DNA of 29,179 nt from Ophiothrix spiculata (GCA_000969725.1 JXSR01S002938.1); one strand, 5' to 3'; shown: positions 1 through 10,674, counted from the first letter of the stretch. Notes: generated by a model from the letters alone, not told the origin. Numbers and translations: made by a program.

Positions 1-279
1 CATATGTCGGTAGGTATATAAAAAGGTGTGTAATTCTATTATGAATTCTGTAGGCCCACATATATCATTTATATATGACGCAACATTTTACATCCTCTAA
101 ATTATTGTATAGACCTAGTAATAATAATAATCATGCCAGTGGACAGAAGGCGTATACTGCACGTTGCTGGTGACTTGCAATTTAGCATTTCACTAAATAC
201 AACTGCTGGTCATCCCATATCTTAACTGACTTGCGCACTGAGGTGGAACGATGCAGTTTTCTATTGCAGGCTCACCGGT

Positions 280-328
280 ATTTCACCGCTAAAAATCCTA
301 CTTTTTGGAGGATTTTTAGCGGTGAAAT
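280..328. repeat. 19-bp perfect inverted repeat (hairpin)
   Basis: The arms at 280-298 and 310-328 are exact reverse complements around an 11-nt loop, with core TTCACCGCTAAAAATCC. The phrase TTTCTATTGCAG occurs just upstream (about 258) and again downstream (about 369), so this may be the centre of a small decayed inverted-repeat element. It lies in the presumed NOX intron. No gene is seen in 1-460. Confidence 0.6.
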
Positions 329-464
329 CTTCACCGCCATTCTCGGGCAAATGCCAGAGAAGGTCATTTTCTATTGCAGTTTTTTAATCCCCTTTCCGGT
401 ATTTAACCGGTTAATGCCTTCAATAGAAAAACGCTGTATGATGTTCATAGGGTAGAATGAGAGC

Positions 465-1114
465 TTGGTCATTCACACTTGCTTTGTTATAGTAACCTGC
501 AATACATTTGAGTAATATCAAGTAAATGTCATTCATACTAATAGTCATGGTGGTGGTGGACATACCTATTGCTTTTTTGTATGAACAATAAGAGGGCCTT
601 TAATATTACTCGAGGTCTTTGGTTGATACTCAATGGTTCGTTAACTACGTGTTTACTTAAACCAAACCTTGAAATAACAAAGCATTAAAAACAAAAGGAG
701 TCCATTAATCATCACGGTATTGGTAAAAAATAGCAGTCTTGAATTTCAGGAACCAAATCCTTTCATTTGCGCATAAACATAAAGTCTAAATAAATTACTG
801 CGCATTTGTTTAAATTTCTACGTCTAAAAGACGTGGAAATCTCCTATAGCTTTACATGGGGGAAAAGAGCTTATGAATTAATTAAGTAGGTTCAGCTCTA
901 TGGGAATTTTACGTGGGGCTTTGACACGGTTTAGAAAATTATAAATTTCAGTGGTTACGGAAGGTCAAAAATCACAAGAGAGTTTGATTTATTAATGTTA
1001 GATAAATATAGCATGTACACAAACAGGATTTTTACGAAAACAATGGATAATTTGATATAAACAAGGCGATTATGTCTGATGTAATAGGTGGGCAAACACT
1101 TTTGACCGGGAGTG
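465..1114 (+). mobile_element. Partial copy of a Tc1/mariner-like non-autonomous element (right part)
   Basis: This stretch matches 9885-10546 in the same orientation and ends in CTTTTGACCGGGAGTG, the end of a Tc1/mariner-style inverted repeat. Shared landmarks include the ATAGTCA(T/C)GGTGGTGGT phrase, the AGACGT(G) phrase and the CTATGGGAATTTTACGTGGG phrase. The left half of the element is missing here. The reading frame at 1072-1266 lies across its end and is not a gene. The repeat match is clear. The superfamily is inferred from the terminus and from TA flanks in the complete copy. Confidence 0.75.
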
Positions 1115-1429
1115 CATGTAAAACATTCTTGCACTCACATGACGAATTGTCATCAAAAGCAGACGACGGTGGCCGGGTAATAAATTGCCTGTTTACCCGG
1201 ACTGTTTACTCAGATTTGATACGTATTCATCAGTTGTATCGCCCGTATATTTCAATGCGTAAATAAAAAGACAAGTAGTTCTTCAAAATATTCAGAATAT
1301 CTTTTTAGTTTTCTGGGGTTGAAGTCCCAACCCCAACGGTTTTGAAATCTGCATATGTTTACACACAAAGTAAGGGCATAAAATGAAATTTTTGAGCGTT
1401 ATTTAAAATTCAAGTTTTTTGAATGGGAG

Positions 1430-1725
1430 TTTCAAAATCTCATGACGTCATGTCCTACCCCCCTGATCAAAAGTGTTTAAATCCAAGCTTAGACTTCAAA
1501 AACTGTGGTGACGTCACATAGACTAGTGGGGAATGGCACAATTGGATCTAGAAATTGACTTACCCAGTAGTGTTTAGTAAAAGATGACAACTATGCTAAA
1601 AGTGATCCTTATAATACCAGCTTTCATTTTGCGGGTGATGTCAAAAATTAAAAGTTCCCGAACATGCAAATTTTCAAGGTCAAAGGTCAAAAAAGGTCAA
1701 ATTTTGGATTTTTTCCAATTTTTAA
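1430..1725 (+). repeat. Dispersed repeat arm carrying CRE and DR1 motifs (left arm)
   Basis: The stretch is similar to the reverse complement of about 5165-5405. Shared blocks are TGGTGA(C/T)GTCACA, GTTTAGTAA, GGGTGATGTCAAAA, CCCGAACATGC and TTTTCAAGGTCAAAGGTCA. It contains two TGACGTCA palindromes (1443-1450 and 1509-1516), a perfect DR1 nuclear-receptor site (AGGTCAAAGGTCA, 1677-1689) and a third half-site at 1694-1699. Whether any receptor binds is not known. The two arms point towards each other and flank the CXC-gene relic. Confidence 0.6.
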
Positions 1726-2015
1726 TATGTTTTAATATGAGACCCCTCAAATGGTCTTAAAATATAAATTAACCATTTTATAAAGGTTTTTAGTCCTCAA
1801 AATATAATAGAAATAAAAGAATTTCTTTAATTATTATATAGCTTTTTACCTTATTTAAACGTATTTATAAGAAAACGTAGTAAACTCCCTTTGAAATATA
1901 GTTTCATATTGTGGATGATTTGGGGTATAAATGTTCCTCAGGGTAATGTTTTGTATTGAAGTAAATATATCAGTATACTTCCAGTGAAGGAAATTAAGTA
2001 TCCTTATCAATCTAA

Positions 2016-2042
2016 TAAACAACAAACAAACAAACAAACAAT
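2016..2042. repeat. (AAAC)n microsatellite
   Basis: About six copies of AAAC/CAAA lie in tandem. There is no coding context. Confidence 0.85.
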
Positions 2043-2049
2043 TTACCAT

Positions 2050-3150
2050 GTGTAATTATCAAAATATCACGTTTACATTATTATGATGGCCCAATAGAAC
2101 TTTGCCTGATAAGTTTGACTATCACAATATTAGAAAGTTAAGCTGTTATGATCTAATGGTTTTGATACAAGATTACCATTCCTACCTGGTATTGGGATAA
2201 ATTTAAGAAGATTAAGCAATAATATTGAATTGAATTACTAGTAACTTGTTTGTCCACATCATAATAAGGACAATTTCTTGGTAATAGTTTGGATTAATAG
2301 CATTATACTTTCAATCAATATCAATGATCACAAGGTATCTAAGATATGTCCTGACTGTAAACACAACCTGATGTAATTTTGTCTTGTCTTAAATGATACA
2401 AAATATCATAATATGGACTAACAATGTATCATCTTAAAGCATCCTGTTTTTTCTGATGAAAATCAACTTTGTTACATAAATGGAATGATATTGATGTCAA
2501 AGTTGAATCACCAAACCTATGATGATTTAATAAATGTCAAGATTTTCTTTCGACTTGGCAAATTTTTTACAACATCACTAGACTACCACAGGTGCATACT
2601 TCATCTTCAGCTTCAGAAGAGCCCACAATGAAACATTTCAGGTAAGTTTCTTATCCTTTTACTTTTCTTGTAATAATTATTGGTTAGTTTTTGACTAAAT
2701 TGTCTAAATTTTTTTAACCTGACGGCAAAGCATCGTTTAAACCAAATATTAATAAAAAACAAGAAACAAAATACCAAACGTCCATCAAATTCAGTTGACA
2801 TGGGCTAAATAAATCTTGAGAAAGTCAAGCAAATTACACTTTATAACCATACCCGTATTACCTTTTAAGTATTGCAGACATAATTATAGTATACAAAATC
2901 TATAACAGAATGATTACTGCATTCATTTTAACTCTAATGTTTTTTATCCTAATATGTTATTTATGACTCTTATCAATTTGAAAATGTTTGATTGTTTGAA
3001 AACCTAGATAACTGACAAATATTTATATAACATGTATAAGTAGCAGTTTATTGAGATTCAAACTTTCCTTTTCCTCTCACTAACAGAGATACTGATTTGA
3101 CAGAGGAGGTTACAAAATAGGACTTGAAAACGCCATATTCAAGATATTGC
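2050..3150. other. AT-rich intronic or intergenic DNA with no recognised gene
   Basis: Open frames here are short and have a composition like the surrounding AT-rich DNA. The only exon-like object is a 31-nt segment (2611-2641) between a plausible acceptor (CTTCAG) and a strong donor (GTAAGT). It encodes nothing I recognise. Confidence 0.5.
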
Positions 3151-3152
3151 AG

Positions 3153-4333
3153 ATGGAGGCATTTTCTTTGGTCCTTTCAGTCAGCAATAAGGATACCACT
3201 CCTAGTAGAATCAAGCGCGATGAAGAGGATGTTATTAAGATTCAGCAATAATTCATCCGATTCAAAGTGTTTGATAGTACAGTTGAGGATCTAATTTCCT
3301 TAGCCACAAAGGATGTAGCCTCAGAAGCAGTCAGAGTATCGATATTTTCAGCGGGAGAAAGGGGAGTAGAACTTATTGATACTTTTGTCAAGAATCGGCT
3401 AGCTACAGAAGAGGTTAAGTTTCACGACCCAATCAAGAAAACTAAGTCGCTGACTTTTCCTTCAATGTATCTAACACAAAGTTCATCTTCTACAAAAGAT
3501 AAAGGCCACAAAAAAATCATAAAAGCAGACAGGAAGTTGTTTCAACATATACTGGTAGCAAGGGATGCTGGACGTGATGTCAACCTGGAAAATATACTGG
3601 TGCATGAAATTTCTCCATTTCCTCTTTCTTTGGCACGTCCGGGTGGCAAATTGCGTACACCAGACAATAAATCACAGCTTGCAACAATTGGCGCCTTCAT
3701 CGATCAAGAAAAGACACAGTCTGTTCTCCCACCATCCAATCTATCAACGTGTGTCATCATTGATGGACAAGCATTAGTCCAGGCTATTGGAAAACCCAAA
3801 AACTCAACTACGTTTGGCGACTTGGCAAATGACTTTACATCAGCTGTATTCAGCAATTTCAAAATGTCACATTGCACCAGAGTAGATGTTCCATTTGATC
3901 GGTATGTAAGGGTCGATTAAAGCAGGTACACGTGCAAAGAGGCCTGGATCAAAGAACAAGCCAATCCGGAGACTAATTGATAGTCCAGCGGTTCCTTTAC
4001 CTACAAAATGCATTACAGCTTCATATTAAGAGAGCTCATTATCAGAGTCTAGTATGGATTCAATCATTGTCACCTATGCAAGCCCTACCTCCAGCAACTG
4101 ATAATGGATGGAGAATTGATGAAGACAGTCAGGATCTTGTGCCCTTGTTGATGACTAAAGACACTATTCCACACCAATGTGAAGAGCTCATCTTTTGTGG
4201 ATGCACTTCTTGTTCAACCTCTCGCTGTAAATGTCGATCAAAAGGAATGAAGTGCACTGGCTCATGTGGGTGTAGTGATAGGATATGCCAAAATGTTTTT
4301 AATGATGTTGACAGTAACATTGAGCATGATTAA
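3153..4333 (+). pseudogene. Broken copy of a multi-copy invertebrate protein with a C-terminal CXC cysteine cluster
   Basis: The longest open stretch, 3267-3919, encodes 217 residues. Its first codon is GTG, not ATG, so it is the inside of a longer frame. Upstream, in the same frame, 3153-3248 reads MEAFSLVLSV... and contains RIKRDEEDV, then meets a stop at 3249. A second stretch, 3977-4333, ends in a dense cysteine cluster of the form CGCTSC..CKC..KGMKC..CGC (roughly residues 74-98 of that stretch). From memory this layout (RDEE motif, a middle ending in FDRY, a tail with RAHYQ and a Tesmin/TSO1-like CXC cluster) matches a large family of uncharacterised proteins of about 700-1000 residues in cnidarians, molluscs, fish and echinoderms. 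This copy is much shorter: the two stretches are in different frames, and the central several hundred residues are absent. It is intronless and lies inside the presumed NOX intron between inverted repeat arms. The family's function is unknown to me. I am confident it is a relic and moderately confident of the family. Confidence 0.75.
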
Positions 4334-4339
4334 TGGCTT

Positions 4340-5160
4340 TGGTTATTATTACAGTCACTGTATGCAAAAGCTAAAATGCATGCAATCATGTTTTTAAAGG
4401 TGTAGGATCCGTTCACATTATCTCTCAGGGTTCAGGTGGAAGAACAAATGTAATACATTTTTGATGTCAAATTATATTAAAGCTCAAATTTTTCTGATAA
4501 CAAATTCAAAATTTGTATGTTTTTTGGAGTCATTTGCATGAACTGTAAAATTAATCGGTACACCCATTTTTTGTGTTTTACAGCTTCATACTTTCAAATT
4601 TTTCTTCTAAAAAGCAAATGAGAAGTAGCCTAAGGTTAAACCTCACAAAATTCATTTAAGGAGCAAATGTTGATTATATATATGATAGTAAAATATACAT
4701 GAGTTGAAATGGATGTAGGAGCTTACATCTAATAGAGAGTACGCACATCTTTACGTTAAACTTGTAACATAGCCATAATTAGTCATATAATGCTTTATGC
4801 TTCGTGATTTCATCTGTATGTAGGGTAAATCTCTAGCCCTATTAGTGCTTTATTTAATTTTATACTATATTTTCAACAAACAAGTTTCACTGGAATTATT
4901 AAATAGACCGATTTGTATATATTTTTTATGTTGAAAATCATTACTAGTTCTTGTTATTAGATTTTTCAGAGATATTTACGTACTCATTTTGAGATTGTAC
5001 TATGTTTGACCTTGATAATAGTCTCAGATAATATCAATATATATCATATTAAGAAAATGTACCTTAATAATGATCATATAATGTTCTAAATGTCATTCAA
5101 ATTCACTTTTAGAAGGGAATTAAAGTGAAAAGAAATTGTTTTGTATGTAATTTTCAGTGT
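4340..5160. other. AT-rich DNA with no recognised gene
   Basis: There is no coding pattern, RNA gene or clear inverted repeat. The stretch separates the CXC-gene relic from the right-hand inverted arm. Confidence 0.5.
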
Positions 5161-5164
5161 TTTG

Positions 5165-5405
5165 TGTGATTTTTGACCTATGACCTTTGACCTTGAAAAT
5201 GAGCATGTTCGGGTAAATTCAAATTTTGACATCACCCCTAGAATTAAAGCTTATACCCTTAGGAACATTTAAAGGGTAGTTGTCAGCCATTACTAAATAC
5301 TATACTGCCAGGTTCTCCTATTTCTGATTCTACCACTTGTCTAACAGGAGTTTCTTCGGAAGTTTATAAGATTGATTGGTGGCCCCCTAGATTGTGACAT
5401 CACCA
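5165..5405 (-). repeat. Dispersed repeat arm carrying DR1 motifs (right arm, inverted)
   Basis: The reverse complement matches the arm at 1430-1725. It carries TGACCTTTGACCT at 5181-5193 (a DR1 site on the - strand) with an extra half-site at 5174-5179, giving three half-sites each spaced by one base. The CRE-like palindromes of the left arm are degraded here to GTGACATCAC (about 5394). The frame starting at 5372 lies in the repeat and is not a gene. Confidence 0.6.
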
Positions 5406-5867
5406 ACTTAATTGTCACAGCTACAATCTTTGAAAAAATGTGTTGGGATATTTACGTATATTTAACAGTAATAATTCGCATAAGTACTGTGATTTTTACA
5501 CGTTATTTTTTGAACAATCTTCAAGTTATAGTGTCAACCCTCTTTAAACCTGCATCCTCCCCTCCACCCCACCAAACAATGTTGAGAGATGTTACAGCAA
5601 ATCTTATAATATAGCGCCCTTCAACATTGAAGTGGGGGCGAGGAGGCTCAAATTTAAACATTGCCATCAAAGTGTCCCAACAGTTTTTTTCAATGATTGT
5701 AGGTCAACACAGAAAAACCATTAGATCATCAGTTCATTTGAGGATGCATCTTGTATGAGATCTGAAATGTTGCTGGTCATCAAAGCAAGTGTCCAGATGA
5801 CCTGATTAAATACTATCTGGATGAATCAAAATCTAAACAAATTATTCATTTTTCTTCCAATTTTCAG

Positions 5868-5992
5868 GCCAAGCATTTGTACGTTCATGGAGATTCTACA
5901 AAAGATACCATAACAGGTTTGAAACAGAAGACACAGTTTGGTAGACCTCAGTGGAACAAAATATTCAGACAAATAGGACAGGACCACAAACA
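5868..5992 (+). CDS. NOX exon with the ITGLKQKT and GRP.W motifs
   Basis: This 125-nt exon follows the acceptor TTCCAATTTTCAG and ends before GTAAGT. Reading starts in phase 0 with Ala-Lys-His-Leu, gives 41 codons and leaves two bases (CA). The block TITGLKQKT..GRPQW matches the human NOX2 segment VITGLKQKT..GRPNW almost residue for residue, in the NADPH-binding domain just before the CGP motif. Confidence 0.92.
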
Positions 5993-7259
5993 GTAAGTAA
6001 ATTTTATACCAAGGGCTACTTTGTGGGAAAACCAGGGGCCGATTTCACAAACATTTAGCGATGGTCGCTAACCCCGTTTTGATTGCTAACTCCTAAAATA
6101 ATCGCTAAATAGCGGGTAATTTAAACAATTTAACAATCATTTTTTGAGTTTAGCGATTAAAATGGGGTTAACGAAGACCCAACTTTAACTCATTGCTGGC
6201 AAAACCATGGGTTCAATATTAACACAATTAGCAGCTAGAATTCAGTTGTTGTTTTTTCAGAAACATTTCTGTAATTGCAACTTCCAATAGAATCAATATA
6301 ACTACAGGTGGGTGAATTGATTTGTTCACAACAGTAACATACAATTTTCCTTATTGGAATAAATGAGGATCGATCATCACCTTTGAATTAAAATAAATAC
6401 CCCAATTTGGCAAGGATAGTTATAGGAATAAGCTGGTAGTAAATAAAATACATGCTAAGACGGAGGAAAATTTATATTCAATTAGTAACCCTGGCTAATG
6501 TCATCAAAGCTTGTCTAGTTCTCTGTAGGTACAGTAAAGCCATATATCCGCCATATCCTTTCTTTACAATTTACACTCCATACTTGGGTGGTCCTTTTAG
6601 CCCTTCTGTCATCTACCCCATATCATTTTGTTATTTTGTTTCCAGTGCTTTGCACTTGTGTATGTGATATTCATCCAGGTTGGTCCATAGGGGGCCGGGC
6701 ATTTGGGTTTTCATGACAAAAACTTAGAATGCCAGACCTAAATGCAAAAAGCACAATCCTATAGTCCATATAAATAAGGCTTGGCGTCCGAGGACATTCG
6801 CTCTGGATATTCGCTCTTACTTTTTTTCTCAAATGAAGGGAAAATATCACTTACAATGGTTGATAAATATTGTTAAGTCAATGTTAGCGTTAGTTCAATT
6901 TATTGATGTTTACATTGATTTAACCAATATCCAAGCATTGTCATTCACTCTTAATTTGAGCAAATAAGTCAGAGCGATTAGTCAGAGCGATTATTGCAAG
7001 GGAATGTCTTAGGATGTAAAGCCTAAATGACAAATAAAAACACCATTGTGGCATGCAGTGGCCACTCCCAACTCAACTTGGTATTAAAATACTTATTTTA
7101 ATTGACTACATCTTCTTTGCCTATTCTTACAGTACTCGTGTTGGTGTATTCTTCTGTGGACCAGAAGGCTTGTCAGAAACCTTGGAGCGCTGTTGCCATG
7201 ACCACTCAAATAATGGTGGCAATGGAGCCAAATTTGTTTACAACAAGGAGAACTTCTAG
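5868..7259 (+). CDS. NADPH oxidase (NOX2-like), C-terminal end, two exons
   Basis: The exons at 5868-5992 and 7133-7259 encode about the last 83 residues of a NOX-family flavocytochrome. They show D(T)ITGLKQKT.(F)GRP.W, then TRVGVFFCGPE.L.ETL, and end in GAKFVYNKENF followed by a stop. In the family these residues close the cytosolic NADPH-binding domain: the CGP motif contacts NADPH, and the terminal aromatic residue packs near FAD. The enzyme moves electrons from NADPH through FAD and two haems across the membrane to oxygen, making superoxide. The closest pattern I know is the NOX1-3 group, especially NOX2, so I leave the symbol blank. The upstream exons (membrane haem domain, FAD domain, most of the NADPH domain) are not in the window, so the preceding intron is at least 5.8 kb. 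The joining intron uses GTAAGT and a TTCTTACAG acceptor, with the split codon at phase 2. Confidence 0.9.
6045..6175. repeat. Small foldback repeat built from TTAGCGATT motifs
   Basis: TAACCCCGTTTTGATTGCTAACTC near 6079-6102 pairs imperfectly with GAGTTTAGCGATTAAAATGG and what follows (about 6146-6171). It lies in the last NOX intron and is probably a decayed small inverted-repeat element. Confidence 0.45.
6775..7026. mobile_element. Putative MITE with imperfect terminal inverted repeats
   Basis: The left end (AAGGCTTGGCGTCCGAGGAC, then ATTCGCTCT twice) is similar to the reverse complement of the right end (AGAGCGATTA twice, then GGGAATGTCTTAGGATGTAA). No coding potential is seen. It is about 250 bp long in the last NOX intron, ending about 105 bp before the terminal exon. 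The class is not determined. Confidence 0.45.
7133..7259 (+). CDS. NOX terminal coding exon (CGPE ... NKENF stop)
   Basis: The acceptor is TTCTTACAG. The frame is completed by the two bases from the upstream exon: TRVGVFFCGPEGLSETLERC, then CHDHSNNGGNGAK, FVYNKENF and TAG at 7257-7259. CGPE is the conserved NADPH-contacting motif of ferredoxin-NADP-reductase-type domains, and the C-terminal NKENF is identical to vertebrate NOX2. The middle (CC, then an Asn/Gly-rich run) differs from vertebrate sequences. The last 95 bases of this exon are the first unit of the tandem array that follows. Confidence 0.92.
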
Positions 7260-7626
7260 AAGGCCTTCAGAAAACTTGGAGCGTTGTTGCCACAATGGCG
7301 GCAATTGAGCCAAAATTTGTTTACAACAAGGTGAATTTCTAGAAGGCTTGTCAAACCTTAGAGTGCTGTTGCCATGTCAACTCAAACAATTGTGGTAATG
7401 GAGCCAAATTTGTTTACAAGGAGAACTTCTAGAAAGAAGGTTTGTCAGAAACCTTGGAATGCTGTTGCCATTACCTCTCAAATAATGGTGGTAATGGAGC
7501 CAAATTTGTTTACAACAAGGAGAACTTCTAGAAGGCTTATCACAAATTTTGGACCGCTGTTGCCATGACCACTCAAACAATGGTGGCAATGGAGCCAAAT
7601 TTGTTTACAACAAGGAGAACTTCTAA
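7165..7626 (+). repeat. Minisatellite: five tandem copies of the end of the NOX last exon
   Basis: The units are 7165-7259 (95 bp, the genuine exon end), 7260-7342 (83), 7343-7432 (90), 7437-7531 (95) and 7532-7626 (95). Each runs from AAGGCxT through GGAGCCAAATTTGTTTACAA to a TAG or TAA stop. Read in the frame of the parent exon, units 4 and 5 stay open and still end in FVYNKENF. Unit 5 has several changes that are synonymous or conservative. Units 2 and 3 have internal deletions. The first stop lies in unit 1, so units 2-5 should be 3' UTR or downstream DNA. Confidence 0.93.
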
Positions 7627-7629
7627 AAT

Positions 7630-8670
7630 ATGAACAAGTATTTCATCATTCAGTCAATACTTAAATGTTATAGAGCAACTTACACATCGGGGTGTTTTAT
7701 CTCTTACCCAGACTGAAATTCCGAGATGTAGCATGCATCAGTACGGTCATTGTTCGTAGTGGTAATGATCGTAGTATGGTACTACAATTCTGACGAACGT
7801 AAACAAACCAAACCAAATTTTCTATAGTAAATACGTGTTATATTTTGAAACTACATGTAGTATATCAGAAAGGTAATAGAATGCATTGTTTTACTGGCAA
7901 GTCTCAAATGATGTGCCAAAATGATAAATTTTTCAAGATTTTTAACTGAAATCTTTTGGAAGATGAAGTCCGCCATTTTGGGGGTCAAGACCATATCCGC
8001 CATTTTGGAGGTTAAATGACGTCAGCGAAGGTAGCTTTCTATATATTTTTCGGATGCTCATAATAGCATCCGCAAGTTATCCATCACATATTAAACCATT
8101 GTGATGATTTTTCAACAGTCTTAATGAAATTGGTATCTAAAAATTGATCACAAAGTGCGATGATCTTCTGGTTTTGCAATGCAGTTGAGTTTGTGATGAA
8201 TAATAGTAAAACCAGCCCCTGATGTGTCAATTAGCTAAATCCATATCACTCTTCATCTTGCGGAGATGCCACATTTCAGAATAAATTCTAAATTCAGATT
8301 TTTTCAACTGGTTTTAGCCTAAATTCAGAATTTTTATTGGTTGTTTCGTGTACAAATGTATAAGCAATTTTGGTTTCTCACATTATTTCGAAGTATTTCA
8401 GATTTTTTGAACACCAATGAGTGGCATCTCTGATCTTGAGATAGACTGGCAACCCAGACTAGAGGTCAATGACCTTACAAAAATTGAGCTCAAAATGGTG
8501 TCTTACACTGTGGGGTTTTGATTGCAACCATCATTTTAAAGGTTTTTTTCAATATTTTCAATTGGCCAAGTGTCTGATTGAGGCATGTCCACCTGCTAGT
8601 CTGACACACCTCCAGTCAAACAAATTTGTTAATTGTCTGTTAATGGTGCTATTACAACACATATTTTCTA
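7630..8670. other. Presumed NOX 3' UTR and intergenic DNA
   Basis: No second gene is seen. A candidate poly(A) signal AATAAA lies at 8280-8285, about 1 kb after the stop. It is one possibility among AT-rich sequence and is not confirmed. Two CGCCATTTTGG phrases lie near 7971 and 8000, followed by a TGACGTCA at about 8018. Confidence 0.35.
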
Positions 8671-9238
8671 TACTTAGGGCGTGATCACACCTAGCTAGTT
8701 TAATGTAGGGACGTGGAGTCGACCCTATATCGAACCCACTTCTCAGTGTAGTGTGATCACAAAATAAGTGGTTTCGACCCTACATCGAACCCACATTAAC
8801 AATGTGGAGGGAGACCACCTTCATGAGGTAGTTTCGACCCCAGGAGGTGGGTTAGATTTTGTAATGTGAACACGATTAATGTGGATTCAGATCCATACAG
8901 GAAGTATCAGGTACTTTTCCTATTGTGTGTAATATTGATCTTATGTCAGTATCTCTGACTGCTACATACAAAGCATATCATATAGCATATAGAGTCATGA
9001 AATTAATTTGGTTACTTATTTATAATTGGTTTATGAAAAGAAGGTTTAAGTTAAAATTCAATATTATTGAGGTAGGAATGTTAAATATGAAACGTTGTTG
9101 AATTGAATCAAAAGTATTTTTATTAGAATCCTTTTTATCCCTGTAAGAAATATTAAAATACAACTAACTGTAGTAATCTGTGTAACAAAACACAATTAAA
9201 TGTCTCATGTTTTAAAAAATCGAATAGGGCCTACTATA

Positions 9239-10546
9239 CACTCCCGGTCAAAAGTCTTTGCGCACCTGTTACATCAGACATAATAGCCTTGTTGATATCA
9301 AATTATCAAATATTTTCGTTAAAATCCTGTTCGTGTACATGCTATATTTACCTAACATTGATAAATCAAACCCTCTTGCGATTTTTGACCTTCCGTAACC
9401 ACTGAAATTTATAATTTTCTAAACCGTCTCAAAACCCCACGTTAATTTCCCATAGAGCTGAACCTACTTAATTATTCATAAGCAATTTTTCCCCATGTAT
9501 TAAAAGCTATAGGAGATTTTTGCGTCTTTTAGACGTGGAATTTTACACAAATACGCAGTAAGTTATTTAGAATTTTGTTTATGCGCAAACGAAAGGAATA
9601 GGTTGTGTAAATATTGAAACGTTTATAAAGCATGAACAAGATTATATTTAAAGCTATATTTAGCTGTTTTTTCTATTTGTTTCGGAAGGAAAATTTTGAT
9701 TTAAAGAAGATGCATAGATAAATTACCGGGAACCATTGAATTAAAGACGCTCTATGAACATTTTGAAAGTGTGATGGACATGCAGGCAATGATTCGTTGT
9801 GTTATATTAATGTCAATACCATAATAACATAGCCTGCACAAACTTATTTGATGATTTTTTTGAAATGTTAAAACTGCTTGGACATTCACACTTGCTTGGT
9901 CATTGGTCATTGGTCATACATGGCTCAGTAACCAGCAATACATTCGATTGATATAAAGTAGATGGCCTTGATACCAATAGTCACGGTGGTGGTCATACCT
10001 ACTGCTGTCTTGCATGAACAATAAGAGGCCCTTTAATACGACTTGAAGTCTTTTGGCTAATACTCAATGATTCGTTAACTAAATGTTTACCAAATCAAGC
10101 CTTGAAATAACAAAGCGATTAAAACAAATTGAGAACTTTAATTATCACGGTATTGGCTTAAATTAACATTTTTATATTTCTGGAACCAATTCCTTTCAAG
10201 TTGCGCATGAACAAAAGTCTAAATAAAATACTGCGCATTTGTGTAAATGTCTACGTCTTAAAGACGTGAAAATCTCCTATAGCTTTACATGGGGAAAAAT
10301 TGCTTATGAATAATTAAGTAGGTTCAGCTCTATGGGAATTTTACGTGGGGGTTTGAGACGGTTTAGAAAATTATAAATTTCAGTGGTTACGGGAGGTCAA
10401 AAATCGCACGAGGGTTTAATTTATCAATGTTAGATAAATATAACATGTACACGAACGGAATTTTAACGAAAATATTGGATAATTTGATATAAACAAGGCT
10501 ATTATGTCTGATGTAACAGGTGCGCAAAGACTTTTGACCGGGAGTG
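9239..10546. mobile_element. Tc1/mariner-like non-autonomous element with about 360-bp terminal inverted repeats
   Basis: It starts CACTCCCGGTCAAAAGTCTT and ends AAGACTTTTGACCGGGAGTG, flanked on both sides by TA. The arms 9239 to about 9600 and about 10185-10546 are long reverse complements with scattered mismatches. The CACTCCCGGTCAAAAGT-type end and TA target site are typical of the Tc1/mariner group. The interior has no transposase frame, so it would have moved using a transposase supplied elsewhere. A truncated relative is at 465-1114. Confidence 0.85.
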
Positions 10547-10635
10547 TATATTACAATCTTTAGTATTTTGCCAAACATGATGAAGTAAAATAGTCTTAAC
10601 ATCATGAACATTCTTTTCTTCAGTGTGTTGTTATT

Positions 10636-10674
10636 ACATCCTGGTAAGTGGACTCGCTCCACTTACCAGGATGT
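10636..10674. repeat. 17-bp perfect hairpin
   Basis: The arms 10636-10652 (ACATCCTGGTAAGTGGA) and 10658-10674 are exact reverse complements around the loop CTCGC. It sits in the right half of the split inverted-repeat element. Confidence 0.75.

Noticed and set aside
231-455. 74-residue open frame
   Set aside because: It runs through the hairpin at 280-328 and repeated phrases; its protein follows the repeat, not a gene.
1072-1266. 64-residue open frame
   Set aside because: It begins inside the end of the Tc1-like element and has no recognisable motif.
2611-2641. 31-nt exon-like segment between an acceptor (CTTCAG) and a strong donor (GTAAGT)
   Set aside because: The peptide in any frame does not match NOX or the CXC family, and the segment is too short to support by splice signals alone.
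7102-7598. Several overlapping frames in the NOX array, and a CRISPR-like appearance of regular repeats
   Set aside because: They are other-frame readings of the tandem exon units. The units abut without spacers, so this is not a CRISPR array.
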